NCBI GenBank assembly: GCA_018402445.1
Contig: JAGYIT010000007.1
Coordinates: 930,001-994,000 of the forward strand
Direction: 5' to 3'
DNA length: 64,000 nt
Source of the DNA: Akkermansiaceae bacterium
GTDB lineage: Bacteria; Verrucomicrobiota; Verrucomicrobiia; Verrucomicrobiales; Akkermansiaceae
The notes beneath the pieces are model-generated. The model made no database searches. It saw only the letters and a list, made by a program, of their open reading frames with translations, and was not told where the DNA came from. The translations under genes and the position numbers were made by a program. Positions 34,039 to 43,403 of this stretch are shown in pieces (position 1 is the first letter of the stretch; each line of letters opens with the position of its first letter).

Positions 34039-34823
34039 GCGACCTCACGCCCGATCCCGAAGCGAAGATCTCCGTCCGCGGCCTGACTATGGCTTACGGG
34101 TCGTTCGTCGTGATGACGGATCTCAACTTCGACATCCGCGAAAAGGACATCTTCATCATCATGGGCGGCAGCGGCTGCGGGAAAAGCACCCTGCTGCGCC
34201 AGATGATCGGGCTGATGGAGCCGAAGAAAGGCGAGGTTTTCTACAACGGCGCGAGCTTTACCGCCGCGCAGGACGCCGAAAGGATGGCCTTCATCCGCCG
34301 TTTCGGCGTCATGTATCAGACCGGCGCGCTGTGGTCCTCCATGACCTTGGCGGAAAACATCACCATGCCCCTCGAGGAGCACACCGAGCTGAAACCCAAG
34401 GAGATTCTCGATCTCGCCCGCTACAAGCTCGCCCTCGTCGGCCTTTCCGGATATGAGGATTACTACCCGGATCAGGTCTCCGGCGGTATGAACAAACGCG
34501 CCGGCATCGCCCGCGCCCTCGCGCTGGATCCCGAGGTATTATTCCTCGATGAACCCGGCGCTGGCCTCGATCCCCTCAGCTCCCAGCGCCTCGATGAGCT
34601 CATTCTCCGCTTGCGAGACTCGCTCGGATCGACCTTCGTCATCGTAACCCACGAACTCGCAAGCATCTTTGCCATCGCCAACAACTCCGTTTTCCTCGAT
34701 ACCGTGACCAGGACACAGGGTGCGACGGGGGATCCCAAACACCTGCGCGACGACTCCACTAACGAGGCCGTCCGCCTTTTCCTGAACCGCGGCGAAACAA
34801 CAGACACCGCAACCACATCATGA
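34035..34823 (+). CDS. MlaF-type ABC transporter ATPase
   Basis: The 262-residue ATPase carries Walker A GGSGCGKS, a Q-loop VMYQTGALWSSMTL, signature VSGGMNKRAG, Walker B VLFLDEPGAGLDP and the His switch VIVTHELASIF. SGGMxKR with GAGLDP is characteristic of MCE-system ATPases. It couples ATP hydrolysis to lipid transport by MlaE and MlaD. Start ATG at 34035 overlaps the permease TGA, and its own TGA overlaps the mlaD ATG. Confidence 0.94.
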   Translation: MSDLTPDPEAKISVRGLTMAYGSFVVMTDLNFDIREKDIFIIMGGSGCGKSTLLRQMIGLMEPKKGEVFYNGASFTAAQDAERMAFIRRFGVMYQTGALWSSMTLAENITMPLEEHTELKPKEILDLARYKLALVGLSGYEDYYPDQVSGGMNKRAGIARALALDPEVLFLDEPGAGLDPLSSQRLDELILRLRDSLGSTFVIVTHELASIFAIANNSVFLDTVTRTQGATGDPKHLRDDSTNEAVRLFLNRGETTDTATTS

Positions 34824-35827
34824 GCCAAAAAGCCAGTTCCACGATGATCGGCCTCTTCACCCTGCTGGGCATTCTGCTCGGTGCGATCTCCGTTGTCCTC
34901 TTCGGCGCGGGGAAATACTTCGAGAAAACTCACAAGCTCCAGCTCTATTTCGAGCGCAGCGTCAACGGCCTCGAGGTCGGCTCCGACGTGCGCTTCGGCG
35001 GCGTCCGCATCGGCAGCGTCTCCGCCATCAGCGTCATCATCGACACGAAGCAGAACCGCAAGATCATCCCCGTCGTCGTCGAACTCTCGGATAAGGGGCT
35101 GAGGAGCGTCGCGGGTAGCGGCGAGGACTCGCTCGATTTCTCCAGCCACGAGGGCGTCCGCCGCGCCGTCGGCAAAGGCCTGCGCGCGGGTATGAAGCAG
35201 CAGAGCCTGGTCACCGGTAAGCTTTACATCGAGTTCGACATCAAGCAGGACGAAGAGGGCTTTGTTTACAACGAGAGGGTCAAATCCAAGTTTCCCATCG
35301 TCCCCACTATCCCCACCGAGATGGATGAGCTCATCTCCGGCATCACCGACGGGCTGAAAAAAATCACCGATCTCGACATCGCCGGCCTCATGAAGGAGGT
35401 GCGCGACGTCATCAAAAGTGCGGATGACCAGATCGCCGGCCTCAATCTCAAGGAAATTAACGACAACCTCACCGCCATCACCGAAGATGTGCGAGGCCTA
35501 ACTTCCGACGGACGTCTCAAGACCTCCCTCGCCAACCTCGACGATGCGCTCAAGGAGATCCGCGAACTCAGCACCAAGGCAAACGAAAACATCGATCCCC
35601 TCCTCGCCGACATCCGTGACGTTGCGGAGAAAACTCGCGCCAGCCTTGTCCGCATCGAGGAATCCGCTGAAGGCCTCTCGAAAGTCACCGATCCCCGCTC
35701 CCCCATGCTGCTTGAGTTCCAGGATCTCCTGCACGAGACCGAGAATGCGTCCCGCGCCCTCCGCGAACTCACTGGAGACCTCAAGCGCAACCCCGGCACC
35801 CTCCTCCGCAACCGAAAATCCGAATGA
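34820..35827 (+). CDS. MCE-family protein (MlaD-like)
   Basis: The 335-residue product has one N-terminal membrane helix (MIGLFTLLGILLGAISVVLF), then one MCE domain (LYFERSVNGLEVGSDVRFGG, VRIGSVSAISVII). A long helical, probably coiled-coil tail with repeated LxxI and DDQIAGLNLKEINDN follows, longer than E. coli MlaD (183 residues). The tail resembles PqiB/YebT-type or actinobacterial Mce extensions that may form a needle. It is periplasmic and lipid-binding by family. Confidence 0.92.
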   Translation: MSQKASSTMIGLFTLLGILLGAISVVLFGAGKYFEKTHKLQLYFERSVNGLEVGSDVRFGGVRIGSVSAISVIIDTKQNRKIIPVVVELSDKGLRSVAGSGEDSLDFSSHEGVRRAVGKGLRAGMKQQSLVTGKLYIEFDIKQDEEGFVYNERVKSKFPIVPTIPTEMDELISGITDGLKKITDLDIAGLMKEVRDVIKSADDQIAGLNLKEINDNLTAITEDVRGLTSDGRLKTSLANLDDALKEIRELSTKANENIDPLLADIRDVAEKTRASLVRIEESAEGLSKVTDPRSPMLLEFQDLLHETENASRALRELTGDLKRNPGTLLRNRKSE

Positions 35828-36396
35828 AAGCTCCGCTCCTCCTGACCCTCCCGTTTCTCTTCACCGCCTGTACGGTGTTCGAGGCTATCGAGGACAAGCC
35901 CCTCCGCCACCTGCTTGAGGCCACCGTTCCCGCACGCACGCCCACCGCCGCCGCGCCCGTCCTTGCCATCGCGCGCCCGTCCCTACCGCCCTACCTCGAG
36001 CGCAGCGAACTCGTCACCCGTACAGGCGACGGTCGCCTTGAGATCCACGAGAAAGATCTCTGGTCCGAGCCACTCGACGCCGCCATCGCCCGCGTCCTCG
36101 CCGACAACCTGCGCCGCCTCACCCGCTCCACCAACGTCCAGCCTGCTTCCAGTTTCATCACCCGCGATTACACCCACCTCTTAGAGATCCGCTTCGAACG
36201 CTTCGATCCCCAACCCGACGACACCCTGCTTCTTGAATGCACCTGGAAGCTTCAGCCGATCGGCGGTGTTGACTCCGCCCCCAAGTCTTACCGCACCGTC
36301 GTTCCCCTACCTGCCGTTGGCGACCGCTCCGCCCGCATCGTGGCGATGAATGAAGCGCTCGCGAGGTTTTCACGAGTCATCTCCGGGAGCTTGTAG
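35824..36396 (+). CDS. PqiC-like transport auxiliary lipoprotein
   Basis: The 190-residue protein has a lipoprotein signal with FLFTAC (lipid-attached Cys at residue 16) and the ABC_trans_aux (DUF330/PqiC) pattern: SLPPYLERSELVTRTGDGRL, EKDLWSEPLDAAIARVLADN, and a beta-rich half with LEIRFERFDPQPDDTLLLEC. PqiC is an outer-membrane lipoprotein of the Pqi system. The ATG overlaps the mlaD-like TGA by 4 nt, completing a four-gene operon. Confidence 0.88.
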   Translation: MKAPLLLTLPFLFTACTVFEAIEDKPLRHLLEATVPARTPTAAAPVLAIARPSLPPYLERSELVTRTGDGRLEIHEKDLWSEPLDAAIARVLADNLRRLTRSTNVQPASSFITRDYTHLLEIRFERFDPQPDDTLLLECTWKLQPIGGVDSAPKSYRTVVPLPAVGDRSARIVAMNEALARFSRVISGSL

Positions 36397-36436
36397 GGGG
36401 GAGAGTCGGACGGCGCGTTCCGTGGCAGGACTTCCG

Positions 36437-39400
36437 TCACCTGAGCTCCCGGGCTGTCCAAGGAGTTTTGCGACCCAGGTATTTTTGGCGGATCTGTTTC
36501 ACGAAATCCTCGGTCACGGGGGTGGCGTCGTTACCCCATGTCTGGCGGACGTAGCTGAGGACGTCGGCGATTTCGGCGTCCTTCAGGTCGGTGTGGGGGG
36601 GCATGATGTTGTTGAATTTCTGGCCGGAGACCTCGATGGGTCCCTGGAGGCCGGCGAGGACGATGCGGACGGGGACGGAGGGATCGCCGGTGGCCCAGTC
36701 GGTGCCGTCGAGGGGCGGGAAGGTGCCGGGAACGCCTTTGCCGTCGAGGCCGTGGCAGGCGACGCAGGTGCGGCTGTAGATGGCGAGGCCGCGTTCGTGG
36801 ACGGCGGGGTCGGGTTTGTGTTTGCGGACGATTTCCTTGCCGGGGGCGGCGGGCTTTTTGCTTTCGGCATAGTGCTTGGCCACGGAGGAGAGGGCGTAAT
36901 TGAGTCCGCCCGTTCCGAGTTCATACAGATAGACGTCGTCGAAAAATACCGTGCCGGTGCCGGTGCCGTAGCCACCGAAGAGGCAGTGGAGGAGCACGCT
37001 GGTCTGATTTCCCGTCTCAAACTCGAAGCTGAATTCCTTCCAATCCCGCGTACCGTTGTAGGTCTCGCTGGTGGCTCCGCCGTGGATGTTGAACATCGCG
37101 CCCTGGCCTCCCGTGGCCTTGTGATCCTCGGTGCGGATCCATCCGCCGAAGCGGTAGCGGCTGTTCGGAGTGACGGCGAAGTCGATCCCGGCTCCCGCAT
37201 CGGCCGGGGTGGGGGAGGTGATCTTGAGAGCGGTGCTGCCATTTCTGCCGCCGGGGGAAATGCTCAACTTCACGGAGTCGGGCTTCTCCGCGCCGTAGAT
37301 GCGCAGTTTCCAATCGCCGAGGTCGGGGCCGTTGAAACCGGGATCCTTGAGGAGGTTCACGGGCGTGACAGGCGCGTCGTTGATTTCACCGGCGGCGGCG
37401 AGTACTCCGGCGGCATGGCGGCGGGCGGCGGCTTGCCAGGCGGCGGAAAGGGTGGCGTCCTTAAAGATTGTATCCTGTTTCGCGACGAGCGTGGCGTGGA
37501 GCGCCTTCCCGATCTCGTCCGTGGGGGTGATGCGGGCGATCATGACGAGCGCTTCCGCAAGCTCGCGCTCGTCGGCGGCTTCGATCACGCCGTTTTTGAT
37601 GACGGAGGCGGCGATGATTTGAACGTCGGGGGAGACAAGCAGCGCGGCGCGGCGCAGGCCGCGGTTGGTGGAGGCGAGGGCGGCTTTCACGGTTTCCGCA
37701 TCGAGCTCGCCGACTTCCGCGAGGGCGTAGAACGCGTGCATGGCGGCGTGGTTGGTGGGTTTCGATATCATCATTTCCTTGAGCTTCGCGGCGATGCCGG
37801 AAGGGCGGGATTCCGCGATGAGGCGCTGCGCCTGGAGCCTCCAGAACTGGTTCGGGTGCGAGAGGGCGGCGATCAGGGTGTCGGGCTGCGCGGTGTCGAG
37901 TCTCGGATAGGGATCGTTCTTGCTGCCCTTGGGATACACGCGGAGGACGCGGCCGTGCTTCACGTCGCGGACGGGGGATTCGTAGGCGTTGCCGCGTCCG
38001 TTCTTGGCGTCGAAGCCGGCAGATTTCGCGTTGGGTGTCGGATTGTGCTGGATGATGAGGTTATACCAATCCGCGATCCACACTGCGCCGTCGGGGCCGG
38101 TTTCCGCGCTGACCGGGCCGGACCAACCGTCGGCGCTGGAGTAGAGGTTGTTGGGGAGCTGGCGGGAGACATAGCCCGCGCCCTTGTGGGTGATCTCGAA
38201 CTGCCCGACGAGTTTGCCGGTCGGCTCGCAGACGAAGGCGATGTTTTTTTCCTCATACCCCGGGAAACGGTCGGAGGTGTAGAACGAGTGCCCGGCGGCG
38301 GAGGTGTAGCGGTCGTGTTGATCGACCTGGCGGATGTCCATAGACGAGGGGAAAAATTTGGGGTTCTTGTCATCGTTCGGCGTCTTCGGCTGGGGCAGTC
38401 CGGCCTGGGCGTAGATGCCCTGGGCGAAGGTATAGTACCATGATGGGTTGCCGTTGGCGGTGGAGCCTAGGATGTCGAAGTCGGAGGTGAAGCCCAGGCC
38501 CCAGGTGTTGTTCGTGGTGTTCTGAAGGAATTCCATTTTGCTGCCGTCCGGCCTGAAGCGGAAAAATCCGTTGGCGAAGTTGTGCTTCTCGCCGCCGACC
38601 GTGCCGTCGAATCCCGAGTAGCCGATGGTGGCGTAGATCCAGTTGTCGAGGCCGTAGCGGAGGTTTGAGACGCCGGCGTGGGTGTCGTGCATTTTGAATC
38701 CGCTGAAAAGCACCTTGCGTAGGTCCGCCTTGCCGTCGCCATCGGTGTCCTTGAGGAAAATCATTTCGGTGCCGTTCGTGCAGATCAGCCCGCCGTTCGC
38801 GAACACGGCGGAGGTGGGGATGGAGAACTTGTCGGCGAAGAGCGTGAACTTGTCCGCTTTCCCGTCTCCATCGGTGTCCTCGCAGATATGGATGCGATCG
38901 TGGCCGATGTTTCCGGCCTGGAGATTGTTCGGATAGTCCACGGTCTGGATCACATAGGCGCGGCCGAGGTGATCCCAGGTGATGTGGATCGGGTTCACGA
39001 TGTCCGGCTCGCTGGCGAAGAGGGAAATTTCATAACCGGTCGGCACTTGGGCGAGCTTAAGCGACTCGGTGGGCGAAAGCGGTTTCTGGCCGCTGGTGAT
39101 GGTCTTTTGCTCGCGGTATCCGGGGAGGATCATTTCCTCCTGCTCCAGCTTGGGAAGTTTCATGGCGTTGAGCTTGGCGCGAACTTCCGCGCCTACGCTC
39201 CAAAGGATCGCGCGGCGCAGGAGTTCATGGAAGGCGGGCTGGCCCCAGCAGCGCATGTCGTGGCCGTAGGCGGTGTAGAAAACCCTGCCCTTGCCCTGTT
39301 CGCGCACCCATGTCCACGGCTCCTCTTCGCGGAGCTGGAGGATGGTGCGGTCGTCGCCGTGGCGGTCGTGCACATAGGTTTCGTCCCACGTTTCGAACCC

Positions 39401-39895
39401 GGCGTAGCCCTGCATCACCGGATGCTCCGGCGCGACGATGGTGGTGGTGAAAACTTCCGCCCCGTGGGATTTGAAACGCCCGCCGACGAGTTTCACATAG
39501 GCGTCCGATCCGCCGAAGCAGGCGGAGGCGCAATGGATGGGCAGGAACGCGCCGCCGTCCTCGACGTATCCGAGCAGGGCTTTCTCCTGCGCCGGATCCA
39601 TCGGCTCGTTCTGCTTCCAGTTTCCGTAAAGCATCAGGCCGTCGTATTGGTCGAGCACGTCGCGGCGGAGGTCGGCGAGATCCTCGGTGTAGGTGATGTG
39701 GATGCCGTCCGCGCCGAGAGCTTTCTTGAGCACGCGGTAGCGCTCGATCGGATCGTGGCCGGGATGCGCGGCGGTGGGTGCGCCGAGGAAAAGGATCTGC
39801 ACGGGCCGCGCGTCGGGGGCGGCTTGCCTGGCGGTTTGCGAGAGACCCATGGCGATGGCCAGGATCAGGAGCGGGAGAATCAGGATTTTAATCAT
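36437..39895 (-). CDS. ThuA / PVC-type membrane-bound dehydrogenase / cytochrome c fusion protein
   Basis: The 1152-residue secreted protein from ATG 39895 begins with a signal peptide (MIKILILPLLILAIAMG). Domains in order: ThuA-like (about 30-250, GAFLPIHCASACFGGSDAY, AYGHDMRCWGQ), PVC-type beta-propeller dehydrogenase (about 280-680, TDGDGKADKFTLFADKFSIP, KMHDTHAGVSNLRYGLDN), a HEAT-like helical region, a carbohydrate-binding-like domain (about 855-990, NSRYRFGGWIRTED) and a C-terminal cytochrome c (YSRTCVACHGLDGKG, IMPPHTDLKDAEIADVL). The family is expanded in Verrucomicrobiota and Planctomycetota and is thought to oxidise sugars or polysaccharide fragments. A PAS-AraC regulator is divergent. 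Confidence 0.87.
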   Translation of the reverse strand: MIKILILPLLILAIAMGLSQTARQAAPDARPVQILFLGAPTAAHPGHDPIERYRVLKKALGADGIHITYTEDLADLRRDVLDQYDGLMLYGNWKQNEPMDPAQEKALLGYVEDGGAFLPIHCASACFGGSDAYVKLVGGRFKSHGAEVFTTTIVAPEHPVMQGYAGFETWDETYVHDRHGDDRTILQLREEEPWTWVREQGKGRVFYTAYGHDMRCWGQPAFHELLRRAILWSVGAEVRAKLNAMKLPKLEQEEMILPGYREQKTITSGQKPLSPTESLKLAQVPTGYEISLFASEPDIVNPIHITWDHLGRAYVIQTVDYPNNLQAGNIGHDRIHICEDTDGDGKADKFTLFADKFSIPTSAVFANGGLICTNGTEMIFLKDTDGDGKADLRKVLFSGFKMHDTHAGVSNLRYGLDNWIYATIGYSGFDGTVGGEKHNFANGFFRFRPDGSKMEFLQNTTNNTWGLGFTSDFDILGSTANGNPSWYYTFAQGIYAQAGLPQPKTPNDDKNPKFFPSSMDIRQVDQHDRYTSAAGHSFYTSDRFPGYEEKNIAFVCEPTGKLVGQFEITHKGAGYVSRQLPNNLYSSADGWSGPVSAETGPDGAVWIADWYNLIIQHNPTPNAKSAGFDAKNGRGNAYESPVRDVKHGRVLRVYPKGSKNDPYPRLDTAQPDTLIAALSHPNQFWRLQAQRLIAESRPSGIAAKLKEMMISKPTNHAAMHAFYALAEVGELDAETVKAALASTNRGLRRAALLVSPDVQIIAASVIKNGVIEAADERELAEALVMIARITPTDEIGKALHATLVAKQDTIFKDATLSAAWQAAARRHAAGVLAAAGEINDAPVTPVNLLKDPGFNGPDLGDWKLRIYGAEKPDSVKLSISPGGRNGSTALKITSPTPADAGAGIDFAVTPNSRYRFGGWIRTEDHKATGGQGAMFNIHGGATSETYNGTRDWKEFSFEFETGNQTSVLLHCLFGGYGTGTGTVFFDDVYLYELGTGGLNYALSSVAKHYAESKKPAAPGKEIVRKHKPDPAVHERGLAIYSRTCVACHGLDGKGVPGTFPPLDGTDWATGDPSVPVRIVLAGLQGPIEVSGQKFNNIMPPHTDLKDAEIADVLSYVRQTWGNDATPVTEDFVKQIRQKYLGRKTPWTARELR

Positions 39896-40012
39896 AGGAT
39901 GCGATGGAATTGCCGGGGCCGATCGGATTCCCGTCAGCCCCGTAAACAATGTCCGCCATTTGCGAATCGAGCGCTTGTAGAATTGCGGTTTTTTTGTGTA
40001 TGATTGCGACGT

Positions 40013-40777
40013 ATGAAACCTGAAGAGGCCAGAAAGAAGTGGGACGAAGCTCTGCAGCCCGGCCAGCTACGGCAACTGTTCGATCACCTTCACGGCACCC
40101 TGTTTTTCGCCAAGGATACGCGCGGCTGCCTGATCGCGGGGAATCCCGCCTTCGTGAAACGCTGTGGTTTCACGGACGAATCCGAGATCATAGGCATCTC
40201 GGACAACGCGATTTTCCCGCCCCGCATGGTAGAGAAATTCCGCAAGGACGACGAACAGGTGATGAACTCAGGCAGCCCCCTGCTAGGCATCATCGAGCTC
40301 TTTCCTAATGAGGACGGCAAGCCCGAGTGGTTCATCACTGACAAGCTGCCGCTCTTCAGTAAATCCGGGAAAATCCACGGGCTCTGCGGCACGGTGCGCA
40401 GCTACGAGGCGCAGCGCGCGGCGATGCTGCCCTACATGGAGCTCGCAAGTGTGGCGGATCATCTGAAAAAGCATTTCCGCGACAAGCTCGACATGCCCCA
40501 GCTCGCGAAAATGGCGCGCATGTCGGTACGCCAGTTCGAGCGGAAATTCCGCGCCACCTTCCAGATGACCCCGCGGGATTACATGGTGCGGATGCGCGTG
40601 ATTGAGGCCTGCGATCTGCTCGCCCGCACCAACCAGCCAGTCACAACCGTCGCACTGGAATCCGGTTTCTATGATCACAGCGATTTCGCCCGGCAGTTCC
40701 GCCGCCACATGGGGCAGACCGCCAGCCAATACCGCCTCGAACGCCGTCGTGCCGTCACGTTGGCGCCGCTGAGGTGA
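40013..40777 (+). CDS. PAS-domain AraC-family transcriptional regulator
   Basis: The 254-residue product from ATG 40013 has an N-terminal PAS domain (HLHGTLFFAKDTRGCLIAGN, FSKSGKIHGLCGTVRSYE) and a C-terminal AraC HTH domain (MPQLAKMARMSVRQFERKFR, TTVALESGFYDHSDFARQFR). PAS-AraC proteins are common sugar regulators in Verrucomicrobiota. The 117-bp divergent gap to the ThuA/dehydrogenase gene suggests that gene is its target. The sensed ligand is unknown. A TTG at 40004 is an alternative start. Confidence 0.88.
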   Translation: MKPEEARKKWDEALQPGQLRQLFDHLHGTLFFAKDTRGCLIAGNPAFVKRCGFTDESEIIGISDNAIFPPRMVEKFRKDDEQVMNSGSPLLGIIELFPNEDGKPEWFITDKLPLFSKSGKIHGLCGTVRSYEAQRAAMLPYMELASVADHLKKHFRDKLDMPQLAKMARMSVRQFERKFRATFQMTPRDYMVRMRVIEACDLLARTNQPVTTVALESGFYDHSDFARQFRRHMGQTASQYRLERRRAVTLAPLR

Positions 40778-40794
40778 AGGCGAATAACGGGGCA

Positions 40795-40810
40795 TGGCGG
40801 GTATCCGCCA
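40795..40810. terminator. Short hairpin after the AraC-type regulator gene
   Basis: TGGCGG-GTAT-CCGCCA is a perfect 6-bp stem 17 bp after the regulator stop and before lemA. There is no T-run, so termination is only possible. It resembles the dnaJ-proximal hairpin at 27736-27760. Confidence 0.3.
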
Positions 40811-40873
40811 AGTTTCTAGTGTCATCAAACGCGACTTGCAAGGAGGCGGCGTGCTGTTCAATGTGACGGCATT

Positions 40874-41482
40874 ATGAATTCAGGAATCAGCGGATTGGTC
40901 ATATTGGTCGTCGTGATCGGGTTTGTCGCCCTGATCGGAATCTACGCGATGGGAGTTTACAACGGCCTCGTGAAACTGAGGAATATGTTTAAGAACGCAT
41001 TTTCACAGATCGATGTGCAACTGAAGCGAAGGCACGACCTGATTCCGAATCTGGTGGAGACGGCGAAGGCCTACATGGCGCATGAAAGCGGCACGCTGGA
41101 GGCGGTGATCGCGGCGCGGAACGGAGCGGAGAGTGCGCGGCAGGCGGCGGCGGCGAATCCGGGTGACGCGCTGGCGCTGCAGCAACTCGGAGCGGCGGAG
41201 GGCGGCCTTGGCAGCATGCTCGGCAGGCTTTTCGCGCTTTCCGAAGCCTATCCCGACCTCAAGGCGAACCAGAATATGATGCAGCTTTCCGAGGAGCTGA
41301 CGACAACCGAAAACAAAGTCGCCTTCTCCCGGCAGGCCTATAACGACTCGGTTCTCGCCTACAACAATCAGCGCGAGGTTTTTCCGAACAATATCTTCGC
41401 GGGCATGTTCGGTTTCGCCGAGGCGGCACTTTTCGAGCTCGAGTCGCCCGCCGAGCGCGAGGCTCCGAAGGTGCAGTTCTGA
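40874..41482 (+). CDS. lemA: LemA family protein
   Basis: The 202-residue protein has an N-terminal membrane helix (LVILVVVIGFVALIGIYAMG), then the LemA signature YNGLVKLRNMFKNAFSQIDV and LKRRHDLIPNLVETAKAYM. The helical core includes KANQNMMQLSEELTTTENKV and the AFSRQAYNDSVLAYNNQREV segment. It is 19 bp upstream of the M48 protease gene, a common pairing. The function of LemA is not well defined; it may help the partner protease. Confidence 0.94.
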   Translation: MNSGISGLVILVVVIGFVALIGIYAMGVYNGLVKLRNMFKNAFSQIDVQLKRRHDLIPNLVETAKAYMAHESGTLEAVIAARNGAESARQAAAANPGDALALQQLGAAEGGLGSMLGRLFALSEAYPDLKANQNMMQLSEELTTTENKVAFSRQAYNDSVLAYNNQREVFPNNIFAGMFGFAEAALFELESPAEREAPKVQF

Positions 41483-41501
41483 CTTACTACCTTTCCCGTA
41501 G

Positions 41502-43403
41502 ATGAACTTCTTCGAGGCACAGGAGCGGGCGAGAAAATCGAGCCGCGCCCTAGTGTGGTGGTTCATCCTCTCCGTGATCGGGGTGATCGTGGTGATGTAT
41601 CTGCTCGCAGCGTCCTTGTGGCAGCTCAATTCCTCAAACCCAGAGGGTATTTACCACGCCACGGATACCGCACATCTCGTGTGGTGGAATCCGGCTTTGT
41701 TCGGATGGGTGAGCCTACTCGTCGGTGGGGTTATTGTTACGGGGAGCTGGGTAAAGCTCTCCCAGCTTTCGGCGGGCGGAAAAGTGGTGGCGCAGAGCCT
41801 CGGCGGCAGGTCTGTGGAGCCGACTACGACGGATCTCCAGGAGCGGCGCTTGTTGAATGTGGTGGAGGAAATGGCTATCGCCTCCGGTGTGCCGGTGCCC
41901 GGGGTGTGGATCATGGACGAGGAGCAGGGCATCAATGCCTACGCCGCCGGAACCGATCCAAGCAATGCGGTGATCGGCGTCACGCGTGGGACGCTGGAAA
42001 GGCTGACGCGCGCCGAGCTGCAGGGTGTGGTGGCGCACGAGTTCAGCCACATCCTCAACGGCGACATGAAGCTCAACATGCGGCTGATGGGCTGGATCTT
42101 TGGGCTGGTGATGTTGTCCATGCTCGGGCGTATCATGGTGGAATCGATTCGTTTCGTGCGCGGCTCGCGGGATTCGAAGGGTGACGGGATTATAATCGCA
42201 CTGGTGGTGGCGGGCGCGGCGGTGTGGCTAGTGGGTTCGATCGGAGTGCTTTTCGCGAGGATGCTACAGGCGGCGATTTCCCGGCAGCGGGAATACCTTG
42301 CCGACGCCTCGGCGGTGCAGTTCACGCGGGACAGCGAGGGGATCGCGGGGGCGCTGAAAAAGATCGGCGGTTTTTCCGGGCACGGCACCATCCGCTCGCC
42401 GAAAGCGATGGAGGCGCGGCACATGTTTTTCGCGGGCAGCGGTTTCAGCTCGCTGATGGCGACGCATCCGCCCTTGGAGAGGCGGATCAAGGCGATCGAT
42501 CCACGCTGGAACGGCGAAATGTTGCAAGGCAAGGCCGATCCGGTCCGCGCGGAGGAGTTCGGCGGAGCGATGGGTTTCTCCGGTTCGCTGGAGCCGACGG
42601 TCTCGCAGGGTAGCGTGGCATCGCTCGGTGAAAGCGGAAGGCTCGACAGCCATGTGGGTGCGGCGATCCGCGAGGATCTGAGGACGGGGAAGGTGACCGC
42701 GTTTTCGAAACAGGAGGCGAAAACCCTTTTGCTCGGACTGCTGGTTGCGGCGGATCACGATTGGCGCGAGACGGCGACACGCATTCTCGGGGAAAACGGA
42801 ATGGACGCGGAGACGGTTGCCCGGGTCATCGCATGGAGCGTGGATCTGGAGGGATATGATTCATCGAGGAAACTGGCGCTGGTCGATCTCTCGCTCTCTT
42901 GGCTGCGCAAGATGAGCCAACCGGAGGCGCGGGATTTCGTGAAGGCCAGCCAGGCGCTGATCGAGGCGGACGGGGAGGTGAACCTGTTCGAGTTCATGCT
43001 GCAGAAAGTCATCGAGCGCCACGTGCTGATCGGCCTCGGGCTGAAGCCGGTGCCAGTGATGCGCCACCGCAAAATCGGGGATCTGGAGCGCGGGCTGGCG
43101 GATCTGTTAGGGGTGTTCGCCTCGCTGGCGGGAGGCGGGACGGCGATCATGAAGGCGGCGGCGGAATACCGGGAGCATACCGGGCGGCAGTTGCCTCGCT
43201 CCGCAGCGGGCCTGGCGGAGGTGGCGGCCGCGCTGGTGGAAATGGATGCCGCCACGCCGCTGGTGAAACAGCAGATCCTGCGCCTGTGCGGCCTGGTTGT
43301 CACCGACGACGAGCATGTGGCGGATCAGGAGATGGAACTCCTACGCGCCACCGCGGAAGCGATCGGCGCGCCGATCCCGCCGCTGGTGAGGCAAGCGGCG
43401 TAG
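41502..43403 (+). CDS. M48 family metalloprotease with C-terminal helical (TerB-like) domain
   Basis: The 633-residue protein has two N-terminal membrane helices (around 18-38 and 65-82), a third pair after the zinc motif, and the M48 active site VVAHEFSHILNGD with His179, Glu180 and His183. The third ligand is probably the Glu of REYLADASAV near 264. HtpX-type proteases are about 290 residues. The last about 250 residues here form an added helical part (ARDFVKASQALIEADGEVNL, VTDDEHVADQEMELLRATAE) that resembles TerB-like domains. Probably membrane protein quality control together with LemA. Confidence 0.9.
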   Translation: MNFFEAQERARKSSRALVWWFILSVIGVIVVMYLLAASLWQLNSSNPEGIYHATDTAHLVWWNPALFGWVSLLVGGVIVTGSWVKLSQLSAGGKVVAQSLGGRSVEPTTTDLQERRLLNVVEEMAIASGVPVPGVWIMDEEQGINAYAAGTDPSNAVIGVTRGTLERLTRAELQGVVAHEFSHILNGDMKLNMRLMGWIFGLVMLSMLGRIMVESIRFVRGSRDSKGDGIIIALVVAGAAVWLVGSIGVLFARMLQAAISRQREYLADASAVQFTRDSEGIAGALKKIGGFSGHGTIRSPKAMEARHMFFAGSGFSSLMATHPPLERRIKAIDPRWNGEMLQGKADPVRAEEFGGAMGFSGSLEPTVSQGSVASLGESGRLDSHVGAAIREDLRTGKVTAFSKQEAKTLLLGLLVAADHDWRETATRILGENGMDAETVARVIAWSVDLEGYDSSRKLALVDLSLSWLRKMSQPEARDFVKASQALIEADGEVNLFEFMLQKVIERHVLIGLGLKPVPVMRHRKIGDLERGLADLLGVFASLAGGGTAIMKAAAEYREHTGRQLPRSAAGLAEVAAALVEMDAATPLVKQQILRLCGLVVTDDEHVADQEMELLRATAEAIGAPIPPLVRQAA

